From: Kytococcus aerolatus
Lineage (GTDB): Bacteria; Actinomycetota; Actinomycetes; Actinomycetales; Dermatophilaceae
Assembly: GCF_900187395.1 (NCBI RefSeq)
Contig: NZ_FYEZ01000003.1
Coordinates: 124,001 to 188,000 of the forward strand
Direction: 5' to 3'
DNA: 64,000 nucleotides
Made by a program: the position numbers and the translations under genes. Under the pieces are notes generated by a model. It saw only the letters and a program-made list of their open reading frames with translations. It was not told where the DNA came from and did no database searches. Shown piece by piece: positions 51,927-61,042 of the stretch; position 1 is the stretch's first letter; each line of letters starts with the position of its first letter.

Positions 51927-53582
51927 GTGAACACCCCCACCACGGACCCGCTCCGCCGCTCCCTCCTCAGCACCCCCCTGCTCCTGGCCGGCACCGCCTT
52001 GGCCGGGTGCGGGGGGTTGCGCGCTCCCGGGGGCGGTGGAAGCCCTGCGGACGGGGCCGGGTCCGGCGGCACCGGGGGCGGGCCCCCGGGCCTCGTCGTG
52101 GCCTCCGCCGAGGAGCTCGGCACCTTCAACCCGGTCGCCGGGTACGGCGACCAGGGAGGCACCCCGATCTACGAGGGCCTCCTGCGCCTCCACAGCACCG
52201 ACCCGGAGAAGCTGCCCGAGCTGCGCCCCGCCCTGGCCGCCGCCGAACCCACCCCCAACGACGACCTCACCGAGTGGCGGGTCCCGGTCCGCGAAGGGGT
52301 GACCTTCCACGACGGCAGCCCCTGCGGCGCCGAGGACGTGGTGGCCACCTACCGGGCCGTCCTGGACCCCGACTCGGCCAGCCCCGTCATCGGCAACTAC
52401 GAGATGATCGAGTCCGTCGAGGCCGAGGGGGACGAGGTCGTCTTCCGCCTCAGGCACCCCTACGTGGACCTGCCCACCCGCCTCCTCCTGGGCATCGCCC
52501 CGAAGAAGCGGCTCACCGGGGGACCGGCCACCGAGTCCAGCCTCAACCGGGAGCCGATCGGCACCGGCCCGATGCGCCTGGCCGAGCTCACCGCCTCGCA
52601 GGCCACCCTCGAGCGCCACGAGGAGCACTGGGCGCGGGAGACCGGCACCGTCCCCCGCCTCGTGCTCACCCAGGTGACCGACGAGGCCGCTCGCGCCCAA
52701 CAGGTCCGCGCCGGGGAGGTCGACGGCACCGTCCTGCCGCCGAAGCTGGCCGTGAAGACCGCCGAGCAGGCCGACGGCGCCGAGCTGGTCCGCGCCCGGA
52801 CCGCCGACTGGCGCGGCGTGAGCCTCCCACGCGCCTCCGCCCTCGCGCAGGACACCGCCGGCCGGATGGCCCTGAACCTCGCCGTGGACCGGCAGGCCAT
52901 GGTCGACGCCGTCCTCGGCGGCCAGGGCGTCCCCGCCGCCACCCCCGTCTCCAGCGTCTACGGCGAGGCGCACGAGGAGATCACTTTCGACCATGACCCC
53001 GCGGAGGCCCGCCGCCTGCTCGAGGACGCCGGGTGGACCCCGGGCCCCGACGGCGTGCGCACCAAGGACGGCGAGCGCGCGAGCCTCACCGTGGCCCACG
53101 ACCCGGCCGACACCGTGCGCCGCGACCTGGCCACCGCCTTCGCCGACGACCTGCAGGAGATCGGCGTCGAGGTCACGGTGCGGGCCCTCACCTGGGACGA
53201 GATCGAGAAGCAGGTCGACGACCTGGCGATCCTCCTGGGCGGCGGGGACAGCCCGTACAGCATCGACACCCAGCTGCACCCCACCCTGCACAGCCCGGTC
53301 GAGGGCGCCGCCTTCTACTACAACCCCGGCGGGTACGGCAGCGCGGAGATGGACCAGCTGCTCGACGACGCCCGGGCCGAGCCCGACGAGGGGCGGCGCG
53401 CTGCCCTCTACCGCAAGGTCCAGCAGCTCTACGCCGACGACCCGACCTACGTGGTGCTGGCCTTCGTCGACCACACCTACGTCTCCCGCTCCCACGGCTA
53501 CGAGACCGGTGAGCTCGTGGTGGAGCCGCACGCCCACGGCGTCGGCTGGGGGCCCTGGTGGAACGTGGGCGCCTGGACGTGA
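51927..53582 (+). CDS. Peptide/nickel-type ABC transporter substrate-binding lipoprotein
   Basis: A 551-residue SBP of family 5 (DppA/OppA/NikA). A signal with lipobox LAGC (Cys28) is followed by a Gly/Pro-rich linker. The core shows YEGLLRLHSTDPEKLPELRP, REGVTFHDGSPCGAEDVVAT, REPIGTGPMRLAEL, ALNLAVDRQAMVDAVLGGQG and FYYNPGGYGSAEMDQLLDDA. GTG 51927 is the only start that leaves an intact signal. The stop overlaps the first permease gene (GTGA). Family 5 ligands include oligopeptides, nickel and metallophores; none can be chosen from the sequence. Confidence 0.9.
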   Translation: MNTPTTDPLRRSLLSTPLLLAGTALAGCGGLRAPGGGGSPADGAGSGGTGGGPPGLVVASAEELGTFNPVAGYGDQGGTPIYEGLLRLHSTDPEKLPELRPALAAAEPTPNDDLTEWRVPVREGVTFHDGSPCGAEDVVATYRAVLDPDSASPVIGNYEMIESVEAEGDEVVFRLRHPYVDLPTRLLLGIAPKKRLTGGPATESSLNREPIGTGPMRLAELTASQATLERHEEHWARETGTVPRLVLTQVTDEAARAQQVRAGEVDGTVLPPKLAVKTAEQADGAELVRARTADWRGVSLPRASALAQDTAGRMALNLAVDRQAMVDAVLGGQGVPAATPVSSVYGEAHEEITFDHDPAEARRLLEDAGWTPGPDGVRTKDGERASLTVAHDPADTVRRDLATAFADDLQEIGVEVTVRALTWDEIEKQVDDLAILLGGGDSPYSIDTQLHPTLHSPVEGAAFYYNPGGYGSAEMDQLLDDARAEPDEGRRAALYRKVQQLYADDPTYVVLAFVDHTYVSRSHGYETGELVVEPHAHGVGWGPWWNVGAWT

Positions 53583-54550
53583 GCCGCGTCCTGCACATGA
53601 CGCTGCGGCGGGCGGCCTGGGCCGTGCCGCTGGCCCTGCTCGTCTCCCTGCTCGTCTTCGCCCTGGCCGCTGCCAGCCCGCTCGACCCGCTGGCGGCTGT
53701 CCTCGGCGACCGCTACCAGCGCCTCACCCCCGAGCAGCGTGCCAGCATCGGCGAGGCCTCCGGTCTGGACGCCCCCTGGTGGCAGGCCTGGTGGTGGTGG
53801 ATCAGCGCAGCGGTCACCGGGGACCTCGGCTACTCGCGGATGCTGCACCAGCCGGTCACCGAGGTGGTGGCCGAGCGGGTGGGCTGGACCCTGCTGCTCA
53901 CCGTGCCGGCGATGGTGCTGGCCGTGGCCGTGGGCCTCCTCGGCGGGGTGGCGGCCGGGTTGCGGCCCGGGTCGTGGTGGGGCCGGGCGACCGCCGGGCT
54001 GGCGACGATCGTGCAGTCCCTCCCCCCGTACGTCCTGGCGATGGTGGCCATCAGCCTCGTGGCCGTCTCCTGGGGGCTGCTACCCACCGGGGGGCTGGCC
54101 CGCCCCGGCGAGGCGGTGAGCACCACGGGGCTGCTGCGGCACGGTCTCCTGCCGACGGTCGTGCTCGCCGCCTCGCAGGCGCCCTGGCTGCTGCTGGCGG
54201 CCCGGGAGTCGGTGCTGGAGACCGCGGGCTCCGACGCGGTGCGCGGCGCCCGGGCGCGGGGCCTGAGCCCCCGCACCGTCCGGCGCGGTCACGTCCTGCC
54301 CGCCGCCCTCGTGCCGGTGGCGACGCTCGCCGGGATGCGCCTGCCGGAGCTCGTGGTGGGCGCGGTCGTCGTGGAGGAGGTCTTCGCCTGGCCGGGGGTG
54401 GGCAAGGCCCTGGTGGACTCCGCCCTGCAGCTCGACTTCCCGCTGCTGGCCGCCCTGACCACCCTGACCACCGTGCTGGTCCTGCTCGGCTCGTGGGCGG
54501 CCGATGCGGTGCACCTGGCCCTCGACCCGCGGGTGGAGATCGATGCCTGA
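53579..54550 (+). CDS. ABC transporter permease (DppB/NikB-like)
   Basis: A 323-residue inner-membrane permease with about six membrane segments. Marks are the N-terminal RRAAWAVPLALLVSLLVFAL, the extracytoplasmic loop with WWQAWWWWISAAVTGDLGYS, and the EAA-type coupling region DAVRGARARGLSPRTVRRGH followed by VLPAALVPVATLAG. The GTG start overlaps the binding-protein stop by 3 nt. Its own end overlaps the next permease by 8 nt. Confidence 0.92.
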   Translation: MSRVLHMTLRRAAWAVPLALLVSLLVFALAAASPLDPLAAVLGDRYQRLTPEQRASIGEASGLDAPWWQAWWWWISAAVTGDLGYSRMLHQPVTEVVAERVGWTLLLTVPAMVLAVAVGLLGGVAAGLRPGSWWGRATAGLATIVQSLPPYVLAMVAISLVAVSWGLLPTGGLARPGEAVSTTGLLRHGLLPTVVLAASQAPWLLLAARESVLETAGSDAVRGARARGLSPRTVRRGHVLPAALVPVATLAGMRLPELVVGAVVVEEVFAWPGVGKALVDSALQLDFPLLAALTTLTTVLVLLGSWAADAVHLALDPRVEIDA

Positions 54551-55421
54551 GGACACCCAGCCCGTGACGCCCCGCCCGGTCCGGGACCACCGGATGGGCC
54601 GGGCGGGCACGCTGCCCACCGGGACCCGCGCACCGCTGGCCGTGCTGGCCGGTCTCGTGCTGCTGGCAGCCCTCCTGCCCCTGCTGCGTCCGGCGGGGGT
54701 GGACCTCGGGCAGGCCCTGTCGGCGCCCTCGGCCACGCACTGGCTGGGCACCGACCACACCGGGCGCGACCTGCTCTCCCGCACCGCCGAGGCGCTGCGC
54801 GTCTCCCTGACCATCGCCGCGGTCTCCGCGCTGGCCAGCGTCGTGATCGGCGTCCTGGTGGGCACGGCCGCGGCCTCGCTCGGACGGTGGCCCGACGCGC
54901 TGCTCATGCGCTCCGGAGACGCCGTGGCCGCCCTGCCCCATCTCGTGCTCGGGCTGGTCGTCGTGGCCCTCTTCCCCGGCTCGATGCTGGCGATCATCGC
55001 CTCGATCGCCCTCACCCACTGGCCCACGGTGGCCCGGCTCGTGCGGGCCGAGGCACTGGCCGTACGGCGTTCGGAGTACGTCGACGCCGCCCGCCTCGCC
55101 GGCGCCTCCCGGTGGGAGGTCGTCCGGCACCACCTGCTGCCGGCGGCCCTGCCACAGGCCCTGCTGGCGGTGGTCCTGTTCATCCCGCACGCCGTGTTCC
55201 ACGAGAGCACGCTGAGCTTCCTCGGCGTGGGGCTGCAGCCCTCGAAGGCCTCGCTGGGCACGCTGCTGGCACAGGCCCGCTCCGACCTGCTGCTGGGGGC
55301 CTGGTGGACCCTGGCCGCGCCGGCCCTGGCGCTGACGGTCACGACCCTGGCGGTGGGTGCGCTCGGGCGGTCGCTCACCGACCGGATGCGGGCCACCACC
55401 GGGGCCGAGGCGGGCGCATGA
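54543..55421 (+). CDS. ABC transporter permease (DppC/NikC-like)
   Basis: A 292-residue permease with six hydrophobic segments. Family marks are HWLGTDHTGRDLLSRTAEAL RVSL near residue 65 and the coupling helix SEYVDAARLAGASRWEVVRH with HLLPAALPQALLAV. The tail has FHESTLSFLGVGLQPSKASL. It forms a heterodimer with the DppB-like permease. ATG 54543 overlaps the previous gene by 8 nt, and its stop overlaps the ATPase gene start (ATGA). Confidence 0.92.
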   Translation: MPEDTQPVTPRPVRDHRMGRAGTLPTGTRAPLAVLAGLVLLAALLPLLRPAGVDLGQALSAPSATHWLGTDHTGRDLLSRTAEALRVSLTIAAVSALASVVIGVLVGTAAASLGRWPDALLMRSGDAVAALPHLVLGLVVVALFPGSMLAIIASIALTHWPTVARLVRAEALAVRRSEYVDAARLAGASRWEVVRHHLLPAALPQALLAVVLFIPHAVFHESTLSFLGVGLQPSKASLGTLLAQARSDLLLGAWWTLAAPALALTVTTLAVGALGRSLTDRMRATTGAEAGA

Positions 55422-57154
55422 CCCGGCCCGGGGGTGGCACCGGCCCGCAGGTCCCCCGATCCGCCCCGGACCCGGCGGCCGAGGTCCGGGGGCTGGGCGT
55501 CCGCATCCCGCTCGGGGGCGGTTCCTTCGTCCACGCCGCCCACGAGGTCTCGCTCGCCCTGCGGCCGGGGCGGGTGCATGCCCTCGTCGGGGAGTCCGGC
55601 TGCGGCAAGTCAGTGCTGGCCAGCGCTCTGGTCGGCCTGCTCCCGGCCGGGTCCCGGGTCTCGGGGGCCCTCCACGTGGCCGGCCACGCGCTGACCCCCG
55701 ACGACGAGGACGCCTGGTTGCACCTGCGCGGCCACCACGTCGGACTGGTGGCCCAGTCGGCCGGCACGCAGCTCACTCCCACCCGGCGGGTGGGGCCGCA
55801 GGTGGCCGAGACGCTGCGGGCGGTCTGCCCCGGCGCGCACGGGCTGCGGGGGCGGCGGCTGAAGGAGCTCGTCGCCCACCGGCTCGAGGGGGTCGGGCTG
55901 GACGCTGCCGTGACCCGGTCGTACCCGCACGAGCTCTCCGGGGGCATGGCCGCCCGGGTGGGCTACGTGCTGGCCACCGCCGGAGAGCCGGCGGTGCTGC
56001 TGGCCGACGAGCCCACCGCCAGCCTGGACGCCGAGAGCCGCGAGGCCGTCCTCGACCTGCTGCGTCGGGCCGCCGACGACGGTGCCGCGGTTCTGCTCAT
56101 CACGCACGACCTGGCCTCGCTCACCGCCCGGCCGGGGCGGGTGGACGAGCTGTCGGTGATGTACGCCGGGCAGGTGGTCGACCACGGCCCGGCCGAGCAG
56201 CTGCTCGCCCCGCCGGAGGACACCGGCGCAGGGCGGCACCCGTACACCCGCGCGCTGGTCGCGGCCCTGCCCCGCCACGGCCTGCACCCGATCCCCGGGG
56301 CGCCGCCCTCCCTCGTCGACGCGCTCGAGCCCCCCTCGGTGGAGGAGCGTCTCGCCGGGGACGGCGCCTCCCCCCACCGCGCCCCGTCACCCCACCGCGC
56401 CAGACACACTCCACCCGGCTGCAGCGCGGTGGAGCGCACCTCGCGCGACGGGGGGCCGGCCGCCGCCAAGGCCTCCTCGCCCGACGTCTCCCCGGCCGGC
56501 ACCCCGGCCCTGGAGCTGCGGGGAGTCACGGCAGCCCCCTCCCCGCGCGCGCCGGAGGTCCTGCGCGAGGTGGACCTCACCCTGGCCCCGGGCACCACCA
56601 CGGCGGTGATCGGGCCGAACGGTGCCGGCAAGTCGACGCTCTGCCGGGTGGCGGCCGGGCTCGTCACGCCCCGGCACGGTGAGCTGCACGTGGCCGGACG
56701 ACCGGTCCCGCCCGGCGCGACGGCCTCCGGCGTGGCCATGCTCTTCCAGTCACCCCGCCGGTCGGTGAGCCCGCGGATGACCCTGGCCCAGGCCGTCGCC
56801 GAGCCGCTGCGCACCGCCGGCCTGCGGGGGGAGGAGCTGCGGCGGGCCGTGCTCGAGGCGGCCGCCGAGGTGGGTCTCACCCCGGACCTGCTGCGCCGTC
56901 GACCCGCCGCCGTCTCGGACGGTCAGCTGCAGCGCGCTGCCCTGGCCCGAGCACTCGTGCAGGAGCCGCAGGTGCTCATCGCCGACGAGGCCACCGCCAT
57001 GCTCGACCCGGCGACGACCGCCTCGGTGGTGGGGATCCTCCGGGAGCGGGCCGCCCGAGGGGCCGCTGTCCTCGTCATCAGCCACGACGCGGAGCTGCTC
57101 ACGGCCTGGTGCGACGGGCCCGGCGACCGGGTGCTCCCCCTGGCCGACCTCTGA
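55418..57154 (+). CDS. Fused double ATPase of the peptide/nickel ABC importer (DppD-DppF)
   Basis: A 578-residue protein that joins the two ATPases usually encoded separately. The first half (about 20-290) has Walker A VGESGCGKSVLASALVG, signature HELSGGMAARVGY, Walker B VLLADEPTASLD and the oligopeptide-type C-terminal motif HPYTRALVAALP. A Pro/Ser/His/Arg-rich linker (about 305-370) follows. The second half has Walker A IGPNGAGKSTLCRVAAGL, a degenerate signature AVSDGQLQRAALARAL and Walker B VLIADEATAMLDP. The lone ATG overlaps the DppC stop. The second domain lacks LSGGQ, so one composite ATP site may be weakened. Confidence 0.92.
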   Translation: MTRPGGGTGPQVPRSAPDPAAEVRGLGVRIPLGGGSFVHAAHEVSLALRPGRVHALVGESGCGKSVLASALVGLLPAGSRVSGALHVAGHALTPDDEDAWLHLRGHHVGLVAQSAGTQLTPTRRVGPQVAETLRAVCPGAHGLRGRRLKELVAHRLEGVGLDAAVTRSYPHELSGGMAARVGYVLATAGEPAVLLADEPTASLDAESREAVLDLLRRAADDGAAVLLITHDLASLTARPGRVDELSVMYAGQVVDHGPAEQLLAPPEDTGAGRHPYTRALVAALPRHGLHPIPGAPPSLVDALEPPSVEERLAGDGASPHRAPSPHRARHTPPGCSAVERTSRDGGPAAAKASSPDVSPAGTPALELRGVTAAPSPRAPEVLREVDLTLAPGTTTAVIGPNGAGKSTLCRVAAGLVTPRHGELHVAGRPVPPGATASGVAMLFQSPRRSVSPRMTLAQAVAEPLRTAGLRGEELRRAVLEAAAEVGLTPDLLRRRPAAVSDGQLQRAALARALVQEPQVLIADEATAMLDPATTASVVGILRERAARGAAVLVISHDAELLTAWCDGPGDRVLPLADL

Positions 57155-57304
57155 GGTGCCGCCGGCCCACCGTCCCCACCGCAGGCCCACGGTCCTGCAG
57201 AGGAATCACGGTTCACGCATGGTGGGACTGGACGGAAACGGTGATCCTGCGGGGGGGGAACGGGGACCCCAGCCGCCGGACCCACCCCGCTCAGGACCTC
57301 CCGC

Positions 57305-58576
57305 TCAGGCGCCCGGCACCCCGTGGGCCACCCGCTCCGCCCGGACCCGGGCCTCGGCGCGCGCCATGACCATCGCCGCCGGGACGGCCACCAGCCCGAG
57401 CGTGGCCAGCACCCCGAACCCGCCCGCGATGCCGATGGCCCCGGCCAGCCCGCCGACCACGAGGGAGCCGCTGCCCGTCCCGGCGTCGTAGCCCACGTTC
57501 CACACCGTCGAGGCCAGACCGACCCGCCCCGGCCCGATGCGGTCGATCATGAGCACCAGGGTGTCGTTCTGCAGCGCCCCGAAGCCCATGCCCAGCAGCG
57601 CGGCACCCAGCACGGCCATCCCGTCCTCCACCAGGAGCGCCGGCAGGCCGAGCGGTGCCTGCCCGGGGTCGGCCATCGCCAGCGCCATGCACGCCATGCC
57701 GATCGCGGCCGCCGCCGACATCGGGGCCAGCAGCTGCCCCACACCCCGCCGGTCGGACACGGTCCCGGCCCAGGCCCGGCCCACGACCTGCCCGCCGGAG
57801 ACCCCCAGCAGGGCCAGCAGGACCACCCGGGCCGAGTCCAGCCCCAGCGAGAGGAAGGTGCCCACCGCACCGAACGCGAGCGAGGACGAGAGGAGCAGGA
57901 CCGCCGGGGTCACCCAAGGCCGGTCCCGTCCGGCCGCCGCCTCCTCCTCCAGACCGGTCGCCCCCAGACGGACCGGCTCCTCCTGCCGCTCCCGGACCAG
58001 GACCGCGGCCGGCAGCACGACGAGCGCCGCCAGCCCGGCGATCCAGAAGACCGCCGGCCAGCCGATCGCCCCGGCCAGGGGCACCCCGGCGGGCAGGGAC
58101 GGGATCTGCGCGAGCGCGATGGACACCCCGTAGGTCCCCACCGCCCGCCCCCGCAGGTGCCGCGGCGCCAGCGTGGCCGCCAGGGCCGATCCGGAGACCA
58201 CGAGCAGACCGAAACCCACCCCGCGAACGGCCTGCACGGAGTAGATCGAGGCCACCTCCTGCGCCCACGGCAGAGCCAGGACCGGCGCCCCCATGAGCAC
58301 CAGGCCGGCCACGAAGGGTCGTACGAAGCCGAACCGGTCCAGCAGCCAGGGCATGACCAGCTGGGAGACTACGCAGGCCCCCATCATGACGCTCGTGGTG
58401 CCCCCGACAGCCACCTGCGACAGCCCGGAGCGCTCCGCCCAGGCGGGGACGAGCGGCATGAGCACCGCGAAGTTCACGAAGGCCCCCACCACCGAGACCA
58501 GCATGAGCACGAAGGAACGGGTGAAGAGGGCGCCGCGAGACGTCCCGCGCGCGGGGTCCTGAACGGTGGTGGGCAT
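57305..58576 (-). CDS. MFS transporter
   Basis: A 423-residue major facilitator with 12 hydrophobic segments. Visible are the N-terminal FVLMLVSVVGAFVNFAVLMP, the loop 2-3 motif PWLLDRFGFVRPFVAG and RHLRGRAVGTYG in the first half. The central loop (RERQEEPVRLGATGLEEEAA) is charged. It is divergent from an ArsR-type regulator 35 bp away, which probably controls it. This suggests efflux of a toxic compound or a metabolite, but the substrate is unknown. Confidence 0.88.
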   Translation of the reverse strand: MPTTVQDPARGTSRGALFTRSFVLMLVSVVGAFVNFAVLMPLVPAWAERSGLSQVAVGGTTSVMMGACVVSQLVMPWLLDRFGFVRPFVAGLVLMGAPVLALPWAQEVASIYSVQAVRGVGFGLLVVSGSALAATLAPRHLRGRAVGTYGVSIALAQIPSLPAGVPLAGAIGWPAVFWIAGLAALVVLPAAVLVRERQEEPVRLGATGLEEEAAAGRDRPWVTPAVLLLSSSLAFGAVGTFLSLGLDSARVVLLALLGVSGGQVVGRAWAGTVSDRRGVGQLLAPMSAAAAIGMACMALAMADPGQAPLGLPALLVEDGMAVLGAALLGMGFGALQNDTLVLMIDRIGPGRVGLASTVWNVGYDAGTGSGSLVVGGLAGAIGIAGGFGVLATLGLVAVPAAMVMARAEARVRAERVAHGVPGA

Positions 58577-58611
58577 CGAGCGCACTCTACGACCTGTGCG
58601 AATCTTGTGTC

Positions 58612-58911
58612 ATGGCCGATGACCGTCACACCGTGTGGGCCCGCCGCTTCGACCTGCTCGGCGACGTCACCCGGCTCCGCCTGCTCGACCGGATGCACCA
58701 CCACCCGGGGTCCACCGTGGCCGAGCTGGCCGCGGCGGCGGACATCACCCCGGCGACGGCCTCCCAGGCCCTGCGGACGCTGCGCGCCCAGGGCTGGGTG
58801 GAGGCCGAGCGCGACGGCCGCCTCATGCGCTACCGCCTCGTCGACGCCACCGCCCACCAGCTCCTGCACGTCATGGGGGCCGACCATCCGGCCGGCCCCC
58901 GCCCCGCCTGA
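58612..58911 (+). CDS. ArsR-family HTH regulator
   Basis: A 99-residue winged-helix protein. The motif run is VWARRFDLLGDVTRLRLLDR, the recognition helix region is DITPATASQALRTLRAQGWV and the wing is EAERDGRLMRYRLVD. No metal-binding CxC motif is present, so it may sense something other than a metal or use His residues (DRMHHHPG). It is divergent from the MFS transporter gene and is its likely regulator. Confidence 0.85.
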   Translation: MADDRHTVWARRFDLLGDVTRLRLLDRMHHHPGSTVAELAAAADITPATASQALRTLRAQGWVEAERDGRLMRYRLVDATAHQLLHVMGADHPAGPRPA

Positions 58912-58966
58912 CCCCGGGCCCCACCGACCCCCGCCGGGGCGGCCCGGGAGACGGGCCGGGCCGCGC

Positions 58967-60415
58967 TCAGCGCCCGCCGGTGAGCGCGACGGCGTCGACG
59001 CCCCAGCCCTCGGGGCCGGCGGACCCAGCGGGGTACTCCTCCATCGGCACCTCGCCGGCGGACCAGACCTCCATGACCTGCTCGATGATCCGCCAGGACT
59101 GCACCGCCGTGTCCCCGCGCACCGTGAGCAACGGGTTGCCGTCGAGGATCCCGCCGAGCACCTCTCCATAGGGGAGCATCGCCGGGTCGCCCACCGTGGT
59201 CTCCAGGACCTTCGTCTCGATGCGGGTGGGGTCGGTCGCGTTCATCGTCAGGTGCAGCTCCACCGGGCCGGGCTTGAGCGCCACCACGAGCACGTCGGGC
59301 CCCTGCTCCCCCTCCAGGCCGACCGGCAGGTGCCGCACGTCCCGGAAGAAGATGCGGACCTCCTTGGCCTTCTCCCCCAGGCCCTTGCCGCTGCGGAGCA
59401 CCCACGGCACGCCGGACCAGCGGTCGGTGCGCACCTCGAGGGTGAGCTGGGCGAGGGTCTCGGTGTTCCGCGCGGGGTCCACCCCCTCCTCGGCGGTGTA
59501 GTCCGGGATCTCCCGCTCCCCGAGGGTGCCGGCGGTGTAGCGGGCACGCCGTGAGGAGGCCGCCGGGTCGTCACCCCACAGGTAGGTGGAGTTGAGGACG
59601 TGGGCCTTGAGGTCGCGCAGCTCGTCGGCGTCCACCCGGGCCGGCGGCTCCATGGCCACGATCGCCAGCACCTGCAGCAGGTGGCTCTGCAGCATGTCCT
59701 TCAGCGCCCCGGCCTTGTCGTAGTACCCGGCCCGACCCTCCAGGGCGAGGTCCTCGTCGTAGGTGATCTCGACCTTCTCGATGTCCTCGGCGTTCCAGAC
59801 CTTCTCCAGGATGCGGTTGGAGAAGCGCATGCCGATGAAGTTCAGCAGCATCGCGGCGCCGAGGAAGTGGTCCACCCGGTAGATCTGGTTCTCCGGCACC
59901 AGCGAGAGCAGCAGCCGGTTGAGCTCCTCGGCACTCTCCACGCCGTCGCCGAAGGGCTTCTCCAGCGCGAGGCGGGTGCCCTTCGGCAGCTCCACGCCCC
60001 GCAGCCGTTCGATGGCGGCCTGAGTGACCGCCGGGGGCAGGGCGAAGTAGAGCACCGCCGACTCGGGCAGCCCGGCCACGAAGTCGGCCAGCTGGGTGCC
60101 CTCCAGGAGGTCGACCTGCTCGAAGCGGGCGGCGGCCACCACCCGTTCGGTGGTCTCGGCCGGCACCTCCTCGGCCTCGAAGCGGGAGCGCACCAGCTCG
60201 GCCCACTCCTGCCCCATGTCCTCCCGGTCGACACCGATGAGGTCCACCTGCCGGAAGGGCTCCACCTCCAGCAGGGTCGCGACGCCCGGGAGCAGCAGGC
60301 GCTGGGTGAGATCACCCGAGGCGCCGAAGATCACCAGGGTGACCGGCTCGGCCGGCTGCATGTCCTCGAGGCTTCCGTCGGAGTGGGTGTGGGGCACGCG
60401 CGGCAAACGGCTCAT
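58967..60415 (-). CDS. zwf: Divergent glucose-6-phosphate dehydrogenase homologue
   Basis: A 482-residue member of the G6PD family. The NADP fold has VTLVIFGASGDLTQRLLLPG, and ALEKPFGDGVESAEELN matches the EKPFG motif. The active-site segment reads IYRVDHFLGAAMLLNFIGMR. Most G6PDs have RIDHYLGKE here, so the lysine that contacts glucose-6-phosphate is replaced by Ala187, while His183 is kept. The later His in LQSHLLQVLAIVAMEPP, the general base in known G6PDs, is also kept. ATG 60415 is chosen. It may be a paralogue with changed substrate or weak activity, so the symbol is provisional. Confidence 0.82.
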   Translation of the reverse strand: MSRLPRVPHTHSDGSLEDMQPAEPVTLVIFGASGDLTQRLLLPGVATLLEVEPFRQVDLIGVDREDMGQEWAELVRSRFEAEEVPAETTERVVAAARFEQVDLLEGTQLADFVAGLPESAVLYFALPPAVTQAAIERLRGVELPKGTRLALEKPFGDGVESAEELNRLLLSLVPENQIYRVDHFLGAAMLLNFIGMRFSNRILEKVWNAEDIEKVEITYDEDLALEGRAGYYDKAGALKDMLQSHLLQVLAIVAMEPPARVDADELRDLKAHVLNSTYLWGDDPAASSRRARYTAGTLGEREIPDYTAEEGVDPARNTETLAQLTLEVRTDRWSGVPWVLRSGKGLGEKAKEVRIFFRDVRHLPVGLEGEQGPDVLVVALKPGPVELHLTMNATDPTRIETKVLETTVGDPAMLPYGEVLGGILDGNPLLTVRGDTAVQSWRIIEQVMEVWSAGEVPMEEYPAGSAGPEGWGVDAVALTGGR

Positions 60416-60554
60416 GCCGCCACTGTGCCACGCCTCCTGCGGTCGACCGCCACCCCGAGCGGCTCGGCCCAGCGGGCCGGCACCGGGCCGATCACGGTGG
60501 GCAGGACGAGCAGGCGGGGTCACCACGGCGGAGCACCCCTCAGGGCGCGGGCAC

Positions 60555-60983
60555 TCAGCGTCCAGCGTCGCGCCCCGCGTGCTCGGCGGCGGCCCGGACC
60601 CGCTCCCGCAGCTCCTTCCGGGTGACCGGACCGATGATCGAGTCCAGCACCACGCCCTCACCGAAGAGCAGGGTGGTGGGCACGGTGCGCACCGCGTAGG
60701 CGGCGGAGAGGGTCGGCAGCCGCAGCGTGTCAGCGGTGACGAAGACCGGGCTGGGGGTCGGCACGTCCGAGCCACCCTCCACCCCCGCGGCGCCCCCGGC
60801 CCACTCCCGGGCCACGTCGGCCAGCACCGGCTCGAGGGCCGTGCAGCTGCCGCACCAGGAGCCGGTGAAGGTGAGCACCACCAGCCGGCCCGGCGTCATG
60901 AGGGCCGCGAGCTCGTCCGGCTCCCGGAGCTCCCGCACGACAGCCGTGCCGGGGGACGCGCGGTCAGGGTCCGCAGGAGTCAT
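60555..60983 (-). CDS. Thioredoxin-family protein (CGSC active site)
   Basis: A 142-residue thioredoxin-fold protein. The active site is TFTGSWCGSCTALEPVL with Cys44 and Cys47 (CGSC rather than CGPC). The cis-proline region is AYAVRTVPTTLLFGEG. No signal peptide is visible, so it is probably cytoplasmic. An inserted loop of about 15 residues (AGGAAGVEGGSDVPTPSP) lies after the first helix. CGSC sites are common in Trx-like proteins with a shifted redox potential. Its partner is unknown, and it is not coupled to neighbouring genes. Confidence 0.85.
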   Translation of the reverse strand: MTPADPDRASPGTAVVRELREPDELAALMTPGRLVVLTFTGSWCGSCTALEPVLADVAREWAGGAAGVEGGSDVPTPSPVFVTADTLRLPTLSAAYAVRTVPTTLLFGEGVVLDSIIGPVTRKELRERVRAAAEHAGRDAGR

Positions 60984-61042
60984 GGCGGCAGGCTACCGCC
61001 GCTCTCCTCCATGACGGGTCACCGATCCCGGGACCAGCCCCG

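Noticed and set aside
57155-57304. Possible small gene or terminator between the ABC importer and MFS genes
   Set aside because: No frame with a ribosome site and no stable long stem was seen; it is left as plain intergenic sequence.
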